A stretch of 64,000 bases of DNA. It comes from Athripsodes cinereus (Eukaryota > Arthropoda > Insecta > Trichoptera > Leptoceridae). A program made the position numbers and the translations under genes. Numbering within the stretch: the stretch's first letter is position 1; every line of letters starts with the position of its first letter. Positions 46,456 through 59,230 of this stretch are shown piece after piece. The notes below the pieces were generated by a model. That model was not told where the DNA came from, ran no database searches, and worked only from the letters and a program-made list of their open reading frames with translations. The stretch lies in contig OX388309.1 of assembly GCA_947579605.1 (NCBI GenBank), positions 19,166,713 through 19,230,712 on the forward strand. The letters are read 5' to 3'.

Positions 46456-49400
46456 GATAAAAATTATTAATAAACATCCAGTGGTTTCCTGAGTAATGAC
46501 TTATTTTTAGTTTCGTGATTTGACATAAGTATGCAAATCAATCGTTGTATCAAAGTGAAACACCATAGGTACATTTACATATCAGGTGTTATTGAATATC
46601 ATCTGACGAAATATGTATTATTTACAAAGACAACCCGTTGTTGTACAGGAAAATGTTGTAAATGTTGTTTGTATGGAAGTGATGACGTGACCCGATCAAC
46701 TCCAAGCTGTTTAGAATAAAATTGTTAAAGAAGGATTCTCAGACAGATCGCTAATACGTACACACTCGGCTGTTGTATCGAGGATGTTGGATGTACGTGA
46801 TGTGAATACGAACAGTACAAGTATTCCGCCTAGACTAGAATATTCCGTCAGTGTAACGATGCATCGACAAAGCAACAACTCAGCTGTGTGTATCAACAAC
46901 AATATTGGGTCTGGTGATATTGACATTTGAATTTATGGTCTTCCAAGGTGGCATCAATGATTTATCTGAATGCTTTTATCGCAAATGCACGTACAATGTT
47001 GCTTCAATACTTGCTTACACGCCATATTTGCTTCCAACTTTGTTTTGGTCACAACACACAACATTGATAGACATTTTAATAATAAATATATTTCTGAACA
47101 TAAAATATAAAAATGGGCAGTACTAGAAGTCAAGTTGAAAAGAAATAGAGTCTAGAGCTAGGATAAGAGAAGTATTCGTACTAACCAATCTGAGTCCTTG
47201 GGGAAATGCATTAAGAAGTACCTAACATGTGAAAATGTAGCCGGGGAGTAGACGTGTTTCGAATAAATTTTTATAACATCATACATTTAAGGTAAGTTGT
47301 ATATTTCACTTGCAACAGTTAACATTTTCTAAAGTTTATCTAAACGGATCATAATAATGTGCTAGTAATAAGGTTTAACGCTGGGTTGTAATTGGTCAAA
47401 GTATTCGTTTGGATAGGAAGTCTACAAAGGAAACCAAAATGAACAAACGAGAGTTGCAATGAATTCAACATCAAATAAAATGTGTTCTCGTATAATAAAT
47501 ACTTTTGTAGATTTATATACTTAACGAGTATTTTGCTTACTGATTGGAAATTAAATGAATATATAAATATAAGGACCTAGGTACAAAGTTTGTGTAATTC
47601 AAAGATAGTAATTTGTAGACCGCGGTCAGTGGATTCTACCGTGAGGTTGGTTTCTTTGACTCGTGATGGAATATTTAAAACTTGCAAGTTGGAGTAAGAT
47701 AGAGAGACTACGACAAAGACTAAGGAATCACGGTCGAGTAAGATTTGACTTGAATGTTATGTGTGTAAATGATTGCATCCATCGATAGTGTACTCAGTAC
47801 TCAGTACTGTACAGACATCACGAAACTCCGTCGTTTGGAACGGGCTACATTGTATTATTATTCTATTACACGATAATTGATACATACAATTATTTAAAAA
47901 AAATTCTCTCATAAACATGAAGACAAACGTATGGGTAGTTAGATAGCTTAATAATAAAACAAGATTATTTTTAAAAATATAAATATTTTATGACGATCCC
48001 TTGTGACGTTGTAAACCTTTCTATCTTAATAATAAAAGGGGAGGTCTATACTTAAGAGATATCAATTATATGCATGGAGATTTTATTAAAGAACTCAATA
48101 GACTCTTGAACGACGAAAGTCTTGATATAATCATTGAATACATACGATAAAAATTTTACTAGGTATGTATTTTTTTTATTTTCCAAACATAGAATTGGGT
48201 AAGTATATAAATAACAATTATAAATAAAACTAACCAGCAAAGTTCTATAAAAAAAATAATGACATAATGAATGAAATGAAATGTAATTTGTCTCTATTAG
48301 TATCCCACAATTTTGTGTGCCTATAAGTCATTCAACGCTGTTCTATTTTGAGAGATTCCAAATTTGGTCCATTTGTATTCCATATATTATTTCCAAGGAT
48401 TCTGACTGAACACACATTCCCACATCCTCACGTTCACAACGTACAAGTCGTACGAGACAAGGCCATGACGTTTTGCCCAATATGCCGTTTGTATTTCAAT
48501 ACATGGTTTGGATACCGCAAAACTTATGCAGCAAGTATGTAGTGTAGGTGCTTTGGTAAATATTTTAGTACGAGAGTATGTACGTTGCTATAGTTTAGAA
48601 GAGAGGAGGTTAGGTTAGTGAGACGAGGGAATGTGTACGTAGTGTGAGTGAGTTAAAAGACACAACAAATGTGTGTATCATGACGTGTCTAACGAAGGAA
48701 TGTATGGAATTTTAAACCAGTGACATAATAATAATAATACTTGTACTATACCAACGTATATGAGGCTTAGCTTATAAGTATAGTCTACTAAAAAGTCCTT
48801 CAAATTTTTTATTTATGGGTAATTGAAATGACTTAATTTAACCCGACAAATAAAAACCGATTAGGCAGAAGTGTAAATTTTTTACTTAATTTACTTGCAT
48901 ATTTACCGATTTTTAAAACTATTACCTAACAATAAATCTAACTTATTCTGAGTGTGATTGAATATGCACTAAATGATATGCTTATTACATTCCCATATTC
49001 ATTATAAAAAATAGGTAAAAATACAGCGAAATACTTTAAAAGGGTATGCATAACAACATTTTACATTTTCTCATTCTTTTTACTTTCGTCACACGATCCT
49101 GAGCAACAAGAAAATGATTTGTTGATAGATCAATGATCTAGATCCAAACACAATGAACGTACACGACCTATGTAGGAATGGTATGTAGGATTATAGTTAG
49201 GTACCTATATAGATCACGGCTATAGAATGTATTAGGTAGTATTTGTATGTTCAGGATGCTGGATGAATGTGATAATGCATGGAATGCGCTTCGGTACGAC
49301 AAAAATACACAGTGTTATCTATTATAAATTTATAGAGCATTATTTTTATTGCTTTTATGGGACATTATGGGACTTTAATGATTATTTATATTGTAAATGA

Positions 49401-50751
49401 TGCATTCAGAAAACAAATATTCAATAATAGGTAGTTATTTTTTATTTTGGATACAACAATGTTTTGTATTTAAATAAAATAGATAGAACTTGTTGGGTGA
49501 TTAATAAAAATAAAATTATTATGTACCTATAAGTCATAATGTTCATACAGTTCACAGTTTTTTTTTATTAGAATTAATCAGATTGTAATAATTTATGGTA
49601 TAATTATGGAGCTTTTTAATCAAGATCAACAAATTATTGATAATTAACTGCAAAATAATTTGATGAGACATAACCAAACTCGAAGAAAATTTCACTAATG
49701 TTTCGCAATATATTAGGAAAAATAAGAATGTGTAGGTGTGACTTTCCTTTAAATAATTCTAACAAATAAAAAATTACTTTTCTGGTAAAATTTTGTGAAT
49801 TTGATGCAAATTTCTGCTTATGTTTTGTGTTATTCTTTGTAATATACTTGGTGACGTAGATGATTGTGAAACTTTACATTAAATATCTAAAAGATTACTT
49901 ACTCTTTGTGTTATAAAACGTATTTGATACTTGACTGCGTCTAATTTATAATATTTATTTCATTGGGAAGTTGTACAGGTAAAGCATAAGCATAAATAAA
50001 TAAAATTTGTTGTACAAAATAAACTTGGAAACATTGAATTGAGTAATATATTTCATTTGGATAAGGGAGGTACTTGACTTGGTTTATTTGCTGTGTGGAA
50101 AGAAGCTGACGTTGGTAGCCTCATACAAAGTGCTTTATTTATTTTTTTCTTTTAAATCGAATCTTAATAAGGTATGGCAGAAATAGTTTATTTGATGAAA
50201 ACGAAACGTAAATGTGAGGAATTTGAAACGTGAGATGATTACCTTTCACCTTTGATAAAGTCCCAGACAGTTTTCGTGATATTTGGTGCTTGAAAACTTA
50301 CCTGGAAAAAGGAAAATAAATAAAATTAGTACCATGATGAAGTTGAAAACAAATTTATTTTGCAGAACTCAATTAAGAAAAGAGAATGTGAGGAATATTT
50401 CAATTGATATATCTAAACGTTATGCGTGGAAAACATGTCAAAATTATCTTCATGAAATGCGAATCATCTAAAGCAAGAATATTGCGTTTTTTCTCATAGA
50501 TTGTAAAACAGATTGAAAATTTGTTAAACTCACAAATTTGTTACTTTAATATTTGTATGTGTTATTTTGTTAATAAGCTACACGGCTGTATGAATGCTTG
50601 ATATTAAATGAATAAAAAAAAATGCACGAAATTGGTAATATTCTTTGATAGATGAATACTTAATATGTAATACCAAATTTAGTTAAATAGGTATAGCTCA
50701 TGTTACGAACGAACTCATCCATTAACACAAAAAGCATTTATTGCGGATTAT
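46456..50751. other. no gene recognised
   Basis: Partly more GC-balanced than average (46.5-47.2 kb and 48.3-48.7 kb), but no frame longer than about 75 codons shows a known motif. The frame at 48348-48542 contains FCPICRLYF, which is too little to call. Confidence 0.5.
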
Positions 50752-51006
50752 ATCCCGTGGAGCACCCGGTAAAGAATTGGTCTCCCACTCTTCCCCGTAA
50801 GTTTTCGAGTGTCCTGTAAAAGACAGGTGTTCGAAAAAACTAAGACATTGTACATCTTAAATTCAGCGATGAGGTTTGCCACCCATCCTGAATGTCTTGA
50901 TTTTATATTGGCACGAAGAGGACAGTTTGCATGTTTCTTACATGCAGTTGGTCTACTGGCTACCCCACTTGTGGGATATGCCGTGATGGTATAGTAGTAG
51001 TAGTAG
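50752..51006 (+). mobile_element. SINE-like family A, long copy
   Basis: It starts ATCCCGTGGAGCACCC and ends GTATAGTAGTAGTAGTAG. It is nearly identical along ~250 bp to the copy at 9837-10089, with scattered single-base differences. The 3' half is the better conserved part in all copies. No target duplication is evident here. The open frame of 61 codons across it parallels the 9.9-kb copy but looks non-coding. Confidence 0.8.
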
Positions 51007-53956
51007 GAATACACTCGATTTTGAAGAAGATTTAGAAATGTCATGGGATATGAATTATATAAAGAATTTGAAATCTAGACAATGATTCTATCTCTACTAT
51101 CACAGCATCTCTCAGAAGTGGGTTTACCCATAGACTGATGTGTCATCGTACTAAGTATATGGGTGTGTGAGTGTGAGAGCCTATTGATTTGATAATGTAA
51201 TGTATGTCTAGTGGACGACTAATAATACATAACTACAATATTAACCAGACACAGACAATGCTTACTCTTTGATCACATAAAGAAGTGCATTAGTGAGTTA
51301 GTGACGTTTGATTGTCTCCAGTGCACGGACTAATAAACAACGATGTCATTGATCGGAGGATTTATATAGTTAAATAATCTAGATGCTTCTGGAAAACACT
51401 ATCCCTCTCAACGTCAATTAATTAGGTTGACTAATAACTTAAAAGAAAATACCGAGAAACCATTAATCTTTCAGCGGATGTGCACTCCTCCATCTCCCTC
51501 TGTGTTAATGTACTTTAATTCAATATAGGGGAGAAACAAATGTATAACGAAGGCACCGAGTCAAAAACAATCTAGCTTCAAAACAACAATCATTATACTG
51601 CCAAAACATTCTGACTAAAATGCCTACACATTTAATTCTATAAATTCTTACTTCGAAAACAAAGTTTATAAACATTATGAGAGGAAATTGGATGAGTGGA
51701 ATAAAAAGTATTTTCACATATTTTTCAAGTAAAATATGAGGGTAATACGTGAAACGTGTACTTTTTTACTTATGGACGTCATTACTTTGTAAACATTAAG
51801 TCATTACAGAACGGAACAGCAGAAAGGGACAAACAATGTTTTTAATATACACATATACTGTAATACGTGAGTGAAGTAGACGCATAATTAATGCACTTTC
51901 CGCGAAATAAAGCTGGTATTTGTATCCTTTTCACTCTTATTTGTTCGTCACATGGGTGAATGAAAAGTAAATCAGACCTTGAGGGGCCATTGATGCACCA
52001 GAAATAAAATACAGACGGAGTTTAGTGTGTATTCTGTCAGCGTTAATATTTTAACGTGCTATAAAATAAACGGAAATCAGATGTAGCCGAACCACGAAGT
52101 AAGTATCAAAACAAAGGATTTGGAAATAGTACAAAAATAGATTTCTTCCCAAAACCTTGAAAAATTTGTAAATCATTGTTTTGAATGCAGATGAGACAGG
52201 ATAATTCTATAAATTTAACAATGTCACGATCTCAAATATTTATTTCACTCAAAATGTGTGAATAAATAAATTATTCATGCCACAAGTAAAACTCTACATA
52301 CTTTGAGTTAAGAGCTTGAGTTGAGAGCAAAGAAAAAATTAACTCATCAGCTTAAACGAATTTTCGACAATAGTCGCAACAATAACGCATAATTATACGG
52401 TACATGTAGGTAGATTGTCGAAAAGTTCGCCAGTAGTCGATCGCTAAGTACGGTTTGTCTACGGGCTCAGTATTGGTAAAATATCTTATGAAACATTAAG
52501 TATTTAAGTTTTTTTGTAAATTATACTTTAAAATGTCAGTCAGTGCATGTGGTGTAAAAAACAAGAATTGAAATTGTCGAAATATTTGTCTAATTTTCTT
52601 AGTATTTTTATGGCAGGCTACTACACATATAGAAAGTGATTTACAATGTTTTACAATAAATATGGAATATTCCAACAATATTATTAACGCGTTTATATAT
52701 GGCTAAAGGAATGGCGCTCATTGACGTAGCCGTTAGAGAATTAAATGGCATGGTAAAATCAACTTGATTCTACAGAGTAGAAAGATGTTGAGCATATTGA
52801 ATAGGCTAGCATGCATGATGAACTGTATAACGGTGACAATACATTGAAGGAGACCCACCGACCACCCGGATAGCGCAGAAGTCTGGGGACTTCCATTTAT
52901 CCGAATTCTACACTGCACAAATTTTGTCCACACCGGAGGCGCCATAGTGGGCAGCCTGAGTGGCTGGCCGGCCAAAAAAAACCCATCAAACCACCATAAC
53001 CTCCATGTGTGGAATCCTTTGACTACACTCCTTCGATGTCCCTCTAGCCGAGAGAAGCAAATACATTCACAATATAAAACTAACAATATATTTATAAAGG
53101 CATTTGCTTAACCTAGATAACAAATCAATATTTAAATCAAAATAAAAGAAATAAAAATGAGCAGACAGCCGAGTTGAGGTGTCCGGAAACTTCTTTTGGT
53201 ATTCATGCTGGTGAACCCGAGTGTCGCCGATACTGGTGACAATAGGGGAAAAAGTATAGAATTATAGGAAAAAGTGGCACTCAATCCTTCCTCGCAACAG
53301 TTTTGAATTAAAATGCCTTGAGTCATACGCCCATGATAGGTATTATATGTTGAAATATCTTTATTTCTCGGATATTTCAGGAGTCCAAAGATCTTATTTA
53401 TCCGATTTTATTTTGCACTATTTCCACGATATTATAATAAAAGATGTAATTTCATTGCTAGAATAGTGCCCGAGTCCTCGCTAAGAATGTCAGTGTCAAA
53501 TAGAGGGGGTAAGTAAGAGGCGCCTGTCCTTTACTATCATCGGTTACTTATGTACACACACATAACTATGTTATTGTAACTCCATAGAATGCATACATTC
53601 ACACTCACATACATGTGTTGTATTTTAGTACTACGTACTCAAGTCCATAGACAACAATTTAAATATGTACTTGTACGGAATATTTATAAAGTCAAAAGGC
53701 AAATCCTTGGAATACTGAATTACTGTTCATTTGTTTCAGTACCTATTCTATTTTTGAAACGTTGATGCTTTCTCCTTCTGTACATCTATTTTTGAAATCC
53801 AACACGTATTTATGTAGGTCTTCCATACATTATGGTCTTTCTTAAATATTTAGAATTTGACATACTCTCGATTGCGTTAGGCTTTTTGACACGATGAGCA
53901 CAGCATAAAATATGAGTAAGTTCATCACGGAATATGGTTCAATGTTCAATCAAAAT
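51007..53956. other. no gene recognised; GC-richer block at 52.85-53.07 kb
   Basis: At about 52850-53070 the sequence becomes GC-rich (ACCGACCACCCGGATAGCGC, GGAGGCGCCATAGTGGGCAG, CTGGCCGGCC). It may be an old repeat or the remains of an exon, but no frame gives a recognisable protein. A second mild block at 53165-53330 is also unassigned. The remainder is AT-rich. Confidence 0.45.
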
Positions 53957-54207
53957 AATACTACCACTGTAACTAATATTATACCACCAAGGACCATTAC
54001 ACAAGTGAGGTAGCTAGCAGACCAGAAGCATGTAATAAACATGCAAGCTGTTCTTTATGGTCTATTTTTTAAAGACATTTAGGATGGGTGTCAAACCTTG
54101 ACCCTGAATTGTAGAAATAAATGCTTGTCGGAAATCGCATTGTAAAGGAAACTCGAAAATTTACGAAAAAAGTGGGAGATCAATTCTTTGCCGGTCACTT
54201 CACGGAA
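53957..54207 (-). mobile_element. SINE-like family A, diverged full-length copy, minus strand
   Basis: On the minus strand, words of family A appear in order: ACCGGCAAAGAATTGATCTC, CCCAC, GTAAATTTTCGAG, ACACCCATCCTAAATGTC, CAGCTTGCATGTTTATTACA, TGGTCTGCTAGCTACC and CACTTGTG. The tail region on the plus-strand left is a degenerate CTA-type repeat. It shows many substitutions and small indels, so it is the oldest long copy. Confidence 0.75.
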
Positions 54208-54239
54208 CATTATTATCATCGATGAATAATACTCTAAGT

Positions 54240-54414
54240 GAAATAAATAAAACAAATGTTTTATTCTACTATTTGTTTATTTGACGAGAGAGACGTCTTT
54301 TGTCTTATTAAGACATTGTCAATACCTAATAAGACGAAAAAATTAGGATTGACAATGTCCTAATAAGACGAAAGACGTAGATGTAGAATAAAATATTATT
54401 GTTTTATTTATTTC
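54240..54414. mobile_element. foldback element, family M (copy 1)
   Basis: The outer arms are GAAATAAATAAAACAA at the left and its reverse complement at the right. Inner arms (GACGTCTTTTGTCTTATTA, AGACATTGTCAAT against ATTGACAATGTCCTAATAAG, GACGAAAGACGT) make most of the 175 bp an imperfect palindrome. Words such as GAGAGAGACGTCTTT and TTATTCTACTA are shared with the copy at 55683-55851. No transposase is present. Confidence 0.65.
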
Positions 54415-54459
54415 GCTATGGAATTCTACACTGAAAGAAATACTCACAAGGAATCATTG

Positions 54460-54644
54460 GTACGTACTAACAGATTAGGACCAGAGATAGTACAAACGAT
54501 TCATTAGTACGAATCTATAATATTAACCTATCGCAAACAAGTCGTTGTTAATTTACCAACAATGTGTTGGCGAAAAGTTAATATTATTGATTCGTACTAT
54601 TGAATCGTTTGTATTATCTCTGGTCCTAATCTGATAGTACGTAC
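54460..54644. mobile_element. 185-bp near-palindromic MITE
   Basis: The left arm, about 68 bp from GTACGTACTAACAGATTAGG through ATCTATAATATTAAC, is the reverse complement of the right arm (GTTAATATTATTGATTCGTA ... CTGATAGTACGTAC) with few mismatches and small indels. About 50 unpaired bases lie between. Both ends are themselves the palindrome GTACGTAC. It has no coding capacity. The superfamily cannot be assigned because the target duplication is ambiguous. Confidence 0.75.
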
Positions 54645-54683
54645 TATCTAAACACCGACACAGTGAACAAATGTTCTAAGTAT

Positions 54684-54861
54684 TCATCATCATCATCGCC
54701 CTCAACGCCCCTCTCGGGAGCACAGGGCAGAAACCAGCCTCCTCCATTCAGAGCGTCTCAGTGCCAATTGCGTCACCTCTTTCCACGACAATCCCTGCGC
54801 TCTGATATAGTTGTCATAGGAACGGTGTATTGTGAAAGAGGGACGCCCGGGCCGACGGAAA
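54684..54861 (-). mobile_element. RTE LINE 3' end, severely truncated copy
   Basis: It is almost identical to 24957-25132, the C-terminal end of the RTE ORF and its (GAT)n tail, and stops abruptly after GCCGACGGAA. Flanking words AGTATTCAT (left) and AGCATGCAT (right) could be a mutated 9-bp target duplication. It was about 178 bp on insertion. Confidence 0.85.
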
Positions 54862-54994
54862 GCATGCATTTTTTATAAGAAAGCCTTTAAAGTTTTTTGT
54901 GACAGAATATTTCCAAAAATAGAAAAGCATTCATCACTTTTTTTAAAATAGTACCTATATATCTGAGGTTTGTTATAAATCCAAATACAACCTT

Positions 54995-55095
54995 ATACTC
55001 CTTTAACTAATATTGATTTATCTAGATTGAATGTATACCTTCTATGTAATTGCTTGTAACCAATTTGCAGTAAAGAATGAATAAATAAATAGATA
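54995..55095 (+). mobile_element. LINE family C tail, truncated before the hairpin
   Basis: TTGAATGTATACCTTCTATG, then TAATTGCTTGTAACCAATTT, then GCAGTAAAGAATGAATAAAT aligns with the last ~90 bp of the copy at 55496-55632. The stem-loop part is not included. Confidence 0.7.
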
Positions 55096-55495
55096 ATAAA
55101 TAAGTCAGCAAAAGAATTCGAATCTATGAATTTCATTGATCCTGGGACTAGCTAGAGTCTTACTTATTTTACTACATAATACCCAGATAATACTTTCAAC
55201 ATTCACTGATTTCATACATCCAGCGTTGTCAGTGTGAGCGCATTTTTCAGCTTATAAAACGAGTGACTGGAATAGACCAAGATAAACCTTAACGAAATGC
55301 AAATAATATTGCAGATTTAAGTGCAAAATCATATAAATCGCTGAATCGTGAACCTTATTTCTTGATCGAAATAGTATTGATAGGAAAATAAAATGTGATT
55401 ATGCATTGCAAATTACAATAAGTATACAAAGCAACTATTTTTAAACTTTCTCAGAAATAAAATATTCTAGAAAGTATTTAAACAAGAAAAGCTTG

Positions 55496-55632
55496 GTTAG
55501 TTAGAAGAGATCGCGCCTTTGCGATAAACTCGCCTTCTGTATATTGATTGTATTTAATTTGAATGTATACCTTTTATTTAATTGTTTGTTATCAATGTAC
55601 AGTAAAAAATGAATAAAACATAAATAAATAAA
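55496..55632 (+). mobile_element. LINE 3' end (hairpin family C), good copy
   Basis: It begins GTTAGTTAGAAGAGATCGC, has stem ATCGC/GCGAT around GCCTTT, then AAACTCGCCTTCTG, and ends TCAATGTACAGTAAAAAATG, AATAAAACATAAATAAATAA. It is the best reference copy of family C in the window. It is 5'-truncated and non-coding. Confidence 0.8.
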
Positions 55633-55682
55633 AGCAAATTGAAAACTTATGCGTACTACTGTTATATTTTATTAGGTTATTT

Positions 55683-55851
55683 GAAACAAGTGTTTCTTTC
55701 TACTATAAGTTATTGATCTGTTGATTAGAAAGTACGTAATAAGTCGAAAGACGTCTCTTTTATGATCTGTTGATTGATAATGACCTTATAAGTCGAAAGA
55801 CGTCTCTCTCGTGATCAATAACTTGTAGTAGAACGAAATACTTGTTTTAAA
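55683..55851. mobile_element. foldback element, family M (copy 2)
   Basis: Left arm GAAACAAGTGTTTCTTTCTA, CTATAAGTTATTGATC and right arm GATCAATAACTTGTAGTAGA, ACGAAATACTTGTTTTAAA are inverted repeats of about 37 bp with a few mismatches. The interior carries a ~49-bp direct repeat, GATCTGTTGATT ... AAGTCGAAAGACGTCTCT, at 55715 and 55764. It is related to copy 1 at 54240. TATGGAATTCTAC follows both copies. Confidence 0.7.
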
Positions 55852-55975
55852 TTACCTACATCTACATAATTATGGAATTCTACAACGTGTGGACCAACAC
55901 AATTAATTAAGATATATTTTACCCAAAAAATATTGACTTCTCAATAACAAACATCATAAATGTATTATGCAATTG

Positions 55976-56095
55976 AAGAAAATTTTTTTTTTTTGAAATT
56001 GAAAAAAAAATAAAAAGATAATTGAAAAATAAAAAAAAAATGAAAAAAAAACAATTGAAAAAAAAAAGAAAAAAAAGAAAAAGAAAATTCAATTC
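55976..56095. repeat. A-rich low-complexity tract
   Basis: About 120 bp consists largely of A on the plus strand with recurring AATTGAAAAA words. It may be an expanded retroelement tail. No element body is recognisable beside it. Confidence 0.7.
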
Positions 56096-56515
56096 TTACA
56101 TGAAAATGAAGATAAAATGATTTCTAGAATTATCCAAGTAAAAGGAAATAAAATTGACGCTCAAATTAGAATAATTTTTCCAACAACTTTTTTATATTAC
56201 GTTATCTTTAATTCAATGTATATTATTCTTTATTTAAATGATATAAGTACAATATTTCGTTTGGTGTACCTTAAGTTCAGTAGCTAATCATATGAACAAT
56301 AAAACAATTGGTTCTTGTTGGTTGATATCAACAAACCATGTGTTATTACACACTACTGTTGATGTTATGTAGAACTAAACGGATATGAACCATTAACACG
56401 TCAATCTTTAATTTAAACTATACGGACATTCACCAGACGATTTTGTTCTGACTACAAGCATTCATAATAACTTGAAAAAAAATATTTATAGTAAGTACTC
56501 GAATTGTTCTAATTG

Positions 56516-57150
56516 CTTTTGATAAATACTTACTTACTTACTTCCGATGGCCGAACAGCCTTTGTAGGACCTTTGCCTCCGAAACAATAGATCTCCAAGC
56601 TTTTCTATCCTGAGCAATGGACTGCCAGTCGTCTTTAGCATTGAGCTTCTCTAGATCTCGGTTGATGTTATCTAACAATCTTTGCCTTGGTCTGCCTAAA
56701 GGTCTCCTGCCCTCGGGTATACCCTGCAGAATACCTTTAGTCGCCCTTTCTTCTCCGGATCTAACGACATGCCAATCTTCGGGATCTGATCTCACTTGTG
56801 ATGAGAGGTTGTTTAGTTGTGGAGCGAATTTCTTCATTTCTTTTAAGCCTCCAGGTTCCTTCTGCAATACCTGGTCTTGGACCTAATATTTTTCTTAGAA
56901 TCCTATTTTCAAAAGACTGAAGTCTTTGTTGGTCTTTTAGGGTCATACACCAGGATTCCGAACCATAGATGACCACTGGTTTAATGAGGCTATTGTATAT
57001 GTGAAGTTTCACTCTTCTGGACAAGGACTTAGTTGTTAGGAGATTGTTCAAGGCCGCCGCTGCTCTCATGCCACTCTGTATTCTAGATGTAATTTCTTCA
57101 CTTCATTAGTGTTTGTAAGAATGCTACCCAGATATACTTTTGATAAATAC
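56516..57150 (-). mobile_element. LINE F fragment with 14-bp target duplication
   Basis: The body 56530-57136 is flanked by the exact repeat CTTTTGATAAATAC (56516-56529 and 57137-57150). The minus strand reads VYLGSILTNTNEV, then in shifted frames RAAAALNNLLTTKSLSRRVK, VIYGSESWCMTLKDQQRLQS, FENRILRKILG, a frameshift near 56775, then WHVVRSGEERATKGILQG, IPEGRRPLGRPRQRLLDNIN and SEAKVLQRLFGHR. The 3' tail is (AAGT)n. This is the C-terminal third of an RTE-like RT protein. At least two frameshifts make it non-functional, although the target duplication is still perfect. The plus-strand copy at 34582 ends in (AATC)n instead. Confidence 0.9.
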
Positions 57151-59230
57151 ATGTTAAAAATGTAATACTTATCAATCGGTTAATTTTACTATATTAACAT
57201 TTAACAAACGCCCATACACTCATTTTTACGCGATGAAAAAGTAAATTATCATTGGTGTTAGTATTTTTAGTTGGAGGCATTAAGTAAAGTTTTATGTATT
57301 TTGCATCTTGGATGGAGAACAGAGATTTACAACTAAAGTTATTTTTTTCCTCAAATATCAGTAATTTTATACTTATACAACAAAAGGATCAAGAAAATAG
57401 TTATACCTACAACAATTTTTTGGTTTAGATCTCTCTTCGTATTTTGTGGTGTTGTACCCGACGTTCAAATATCTCAAAAACATAACATAATAAGTTAAAT
57501 CACATAACACTACAATAATTGACATGTTGAATTGCTACAAAATATCATAAATATACTAAAAAAAACCGTTCTCTCGTATTTATAACATAGCACGCAAAGT
57601 AAAGAGAACGAAATATCCGAACGATTATTTTGCATTCTTTTTTTCCACAGAAATATAAGTATTGATTGGGTATTGAGCTTCAACGACAGAGTGTGCTTTG
57701 TTGTATTGAGCAATAAATTTACAATTGCATTTGGCACTCTTTTCTAGTCAACCATTATTAAGTAATCTCATAGTATTTTCCACCTAGAACCATCGTCATT
57801 TCAGTTTCACAAAGACTTTCGCACAAGACAGTACAGTTTAATTGGTGACACATGATCACTTGTCGACCAATTTTAAAGATAAATATAGCTGTATTTTTTC
57901 TTTAGTCCTGAATTCGTATCATATTTTCATAGAACAGTTGGGATGATAAAGAATTATACAGAACACATACTTTTTGGGCATTAAAATAGACGGCACTTTG
58001 TCCTGACACCAAGGCCCAGACGTCCTCTAGATTTTTTATGTTATAGAATTCTTAGTACTTGGGTTATCATTATTAACAGAGAATATTGTTCTGAATAACC
58101 TTCGTCTCCCACTCACGATGTATTTCGTGCATGTAATCAAACTAAAATAATAATAACTACTAATTCGAGTTGATTGATTCATTAAATTAATCGGAACTAA
58201 AAGATGTGTACTTTATGTTCGTACAGTGAGTGAGTGATGATCATTTAACTGCGTAGTTACTTTGATAATGTAATAATGGTTATTACTGTTAGAATGGTTA
58301 TACATAACTATAATAGATTGCACAATATGACATTGTAAAATATATTGTACCTACTACTGACGTACTCGTGTTGGATTGCAACACTCGCATTTAACAGAAA
58401 TATCTATGTATATCACAACTTTTGTGATAGAACTCATATTATTAATTTTGCTATGTACCTACTGTATATAAAACAATACTCAATTTACAACGCAGATAGG
58501 TCTAAATATTAAAAAAATATTGTGTGTAGGTACTCATTTTAACGTGAAATAACATTTTTAAATAATTACATATTTTAACTATTCCACACGAGATTAGAAC
58601 AAGGGCAAGCGATTTATTGAGCAAATGTTTAGATACACATACACGGCTAAACAAAAAGATTACCATTATAACGATACAACATCATATTTTATAAGTTCAC
58701 ACAAAATAGATTACAACGAAACAAATAAAACTCTTATCGCTTCAACCGATAATAGATAAATTATGTTTTTTACTAGGTACCTACGCAAATACTTCTAGGA
58801 AGCACTCTAATCGATGGATGGATAATACTGAAAATTTTTCAATTTTCCTAAATACCTACAAACTAGATAACAGGATTATAAAATCAATAACGCTACTGCA
58901 ATAAAAATGCTTATTGTGAAAATAATGTAAGAACTACTTACTGATCAATAAATATACTTAAAGGTGTCATTGCGTTGTGTAAAGTTTATTAGACATTTTT
59001 AGAAATTTATTTCCTCAGTTAGTTGATCTATAATGAAAATGGTGAATGTATTTAAATAATTTCACAACATCAAATATGTCACAATGTGATACGATTTATG
59101 TTAAAGTATTATGAATAATTATCAGAGTAATGTGTGATATTTATTTAAATATAACATGTGATATTTTATTGTTTTATTAGTTCTTCAACAGAGAACAGAT
59201 AAGAGCCTGTGGGAACGTATTGGCATATTA
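57151..59230. other. no gene recognised
   Basis: AT-rich sequence. The short frame at 57510-57737 (minus) and others show no motif. Confidence 0.5.
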
